Assembly: GCA_902494945.1 (NCBI GenBank)
Contig: CABUVF010000109.1
Span: forward strand, 1-7,136
DNA length: 7,136 nucleotides
Direction of reading: 5' to 3'
Origin: an uncultured Collinsella sp.
GTDB lineage: Bacteria > Actinomycetota > Coriobacteriia > Coriobacteriales > Coriobacteriaceae
Below, piece by piece: positions 5,743-7,136 of this stretch. Each line of letters opens with the position of its first letter. The stretch's first letter is position 1. The notes under the pieces were generated by a model that searched no databases, was not told the DNA's origin, and was given only the letters and a program-made list of their open reading frames with translations. Made by a program: the position numbers and the translations under genes.

Positions 5743-7136
5743 GTGGCCGGTCACGACAACATTCCAACGCTTGCCGAGCAGGTTTCGCGCGTTCCCACGC
5801 AGCCCGGCTGCTACCTTTGGAAAGACGCCAAGGGCGATGTCATCTACGTGGGCAAGGCGAAAAACCTGCGCGCCCGTATGCGTCAGTACGTGACGCTGCA
5901 GGACGAGCGCCAGAAGATCCCGCTGATGATGCAGCTGGTGGCGAGCTTTGACTATATCGTGGTGGAGACCGAGCACGAGGCGTTGGTGCTCGAGCGCAAT
6001 TTGATTGGTCAGTACCATCCGTACTTTAACGTCGACCTCAAGGATGACAAGAGCTACCCCTTTATCGCCATTACAAAGGGCGACCTGTATCCCGCTATCA
6101 AATACACGCGTGAGCGTCATAAGCCGGGAACGCGCTATTTTGGACCTTATACCGATAGCCGCGCGGCACGTGAGACGATAGATACGCTGCGCAAGGTTAT
6201 CCCCATCTGCTCCGCATCCTGTGCGGAGTGGCGTCGTTGTCGCCGTATCGTCGAGTCCCACAAGGGCGAGGAAGACATCGTCAATATGATTTGCGCGCAA
6301 AACGGGCGCCCCTGCTTTGACTACCATGTCGGGCGTGGCCCGGGTGCGTGTGTCGGCGCGATTTCCCCGGCAGACTATGCCAAGAACGTCAAGCGTGTCG
6401 AGCGCTTTTTGTCGGGCCATCGCAAGGATGTCGTCGATGAGCTGACCTCCGAGATGACGGATGCCGCTGAGGCGCTCGACTTTGAGCGCGCGGCACGCGT
6501 CAAACGTCGTTTGGAGGTCATCAGGGGTCTGGACGATCGTCAGCAAGTCGTTTTTCCCTCCAGTGTCGATATAGATGTCATCGGTTTCTATCGCGAGGAG
6601 ACCATCTCCGCCGCTTGCGTCTTCGTCGTTCGCGAGGGCCGAACAGTTCGCACCTGCGAGTTCATTCTCGACAAGGGTCTTGATGTTGACGAGGAAGAGC
6701 TCCAGTCGGGCTTTCTTAAGCGCTATTACGACGAGACGGCTGATATTCCAGCTGAGGTCAACCTTTCCGTCGAGCTTGAGGATGCGGAAGCGCTGGGGGA
6801 GTGGCTTGCGGGCAAGCGTGAGCGTTCCTGCCATCTCCATAGGCCGCAGCGTGGCGAAAAGCACCGTCTGCTCGATATGGCATCCAAAAATGCGCGCCAT
6901 GCCCTCATGCGCTACATGATGCGAACGGGGTACGCTGACGACCGCACCAATCAAGCGCTCCTGGAGCTCGAAAGTGCGTTGGCGCTGCCATCGCCGCCGT
7001 TGCGTATCGAGTGCTTCGATATCTCTACACTGCATGGCACCTTTACGGTCGCCTCGATGGTGGTGTTTACCAACGGGCGCGCCGACAAGAGTCAGTATCG
7101 TCGTTTTAAAATTCAGGCCGAATTGGACGAGGCAAA
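5743..7136 (+). CDS. uvrC: UvrABC system protein C (excinuclease ABC subunit C), 3' end beyond window
   Basis: UvrC makes both incisions flanking a lesion after UvrA has loaded UvrB. The window holds 464 complete codons of a protein usually of about 600-650 residues; the frame is open to the right edge. In order it has: an N-terminal GIY-YIG nuclease domain (Y24 in 'PGCYLW', 'IYVGKAKNLRARM' at 34-46, acidic E79 and E84 in 'EALVLERN'), responsible for the 3' cut; a cysteine-rich region (156-203); a UVR motif that binds UvrB (about 229-264); and the start of the RNase H-like domain for the 5' cut, with D426 in 'ECFDIS' as the first catalytic Asp and 'SQYRRFKI' near the end. The helix-hairpin-helix tail lies outside. 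The GTG start at 5743 is chosen for its SD site. The cysteine region has an insertion and a missing conserved cysteine (G199), described in the findings. Confidence 0.96.
   Translation, partial: MAGHDNIPTLAEQVSRVPTQPGCYLWKDAKGDVIYVGKAKNLRARMRQYVTLQDERQKIPLMMQLVASFDYIVVETEHEALVLERNLIGQYHPYFNVDLKDDKSYPFIAITKGDLYPAIKYTRERHKPGTRYFGPYTDSRAARETIDTLRKVIPICSASCAEWRRCRRIVESHKGEEDIVNMICAQNGRPCFDYHVGRGPGACVGAISPADYAKNVKRVERFLSGHRKDVVDELTSEMTDAAEALDFERAARVKRRLEVIRGLDDRQQVVFPSSVDIDVIGFYREETISAACVFVVREGRTVRTCEFILDKGLDVDEEELQSGFLKRYYDETADIPAEVNLSVELEDAEALGEWLAGKRERSCHLHRPQRGEKHRLLDMASKNARHALMRYMMRTGYADDRTNQALLELESALALPSPPLRIECFDISTLHGTFTVASMVVFTNGRADKSQYRRFKIQAELDEA

Noticed and set aside
6210..6228. A 7-bp hairpin (CTCCGCA / TGCGGAG, 5-base loop) inside uvrC
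   Set aside because: It lies mid-gene in coding sequence with no T-tract or start site nearby; a stem of this size is expected by chance in GC-rich DNA.
4447..7035. An 862-residue open frame on the minus strand, opposite murJ and uvrC
   Set aside because: It is antisense to two clearly recognisable genes that share one frame, so the codon bias of GC-rich genes removes stops over both. Its translation is rich in Arg, His and Gln with no domain pattern or membrane logic.

Overview
The window is a chromosomal housekeeping segment of a moderately GC-rich bacterium with an actinobacterial character. The MurJ sequence is of the Gram-positive/actinobacterial type (a 'LPNMLYELVMGGML' core), Shine-Dalgarno sites are strong, and a Gram-positive-style LexA box lies upstream of uvrA. 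A member of the Coriobacteriia (for example a Collinsella relative) is my best guess. It is an inference from sequence style, not a database result.

Layout. Positions 1-344 hold the 5' part of a leftward gene for a small multi-pass membrane protein of unknown function; it runs off the left edge. A divergent intergenic region (345-537) holds a candidate LexA/SOS operator (463-476), a small palindrome (375-390) and the uvrA ribosome binding site. uvrA (538-3417) is complete and encodes the damage-recognition ATPase of nucleotide excision repair. A 10-bp hairpin (3438-3468) follows it as a probable terminator, and a possible promoter lies at 3482-3512. Then come three tightly packed rightward genes: a YbaK/EbsC-family Cys-tRNA deacylase (3550-4050), murJ, the lipid II flippase (4054-5736), and uvrC, the excision nuclease (5743 to the right edge, 3' end missing).

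How the genes relate. UvrA and UvrC act in the same pathway (damage recognition, then dual incision) but appear to be in separate transcription units here; uvrB is not in the window. The ybaK-murJ-uvrC cluster has gaps of 3 and 6 nt, so it is almost certainly one operon with translational coupling. It mixes tRNA quality control, peptidoglycan precursor export and DNA repair, which is operon economy rather than an obvious shared pathway. All four rightward genes lie in the same reading frame, and this helps produce a very long spurious antisense ORF.

I found no mobile elements, CRISPR arrays, tRNA/rRNA genes or signs of recent transfer. No new system is evident. The points most worth a second look are an unusual cysteine arrangement in the UvrC iron-sulphur region, the candidate SOS box of uvrA, and the uvrC Shine-Dalgarno site built over the murJ stop codon.
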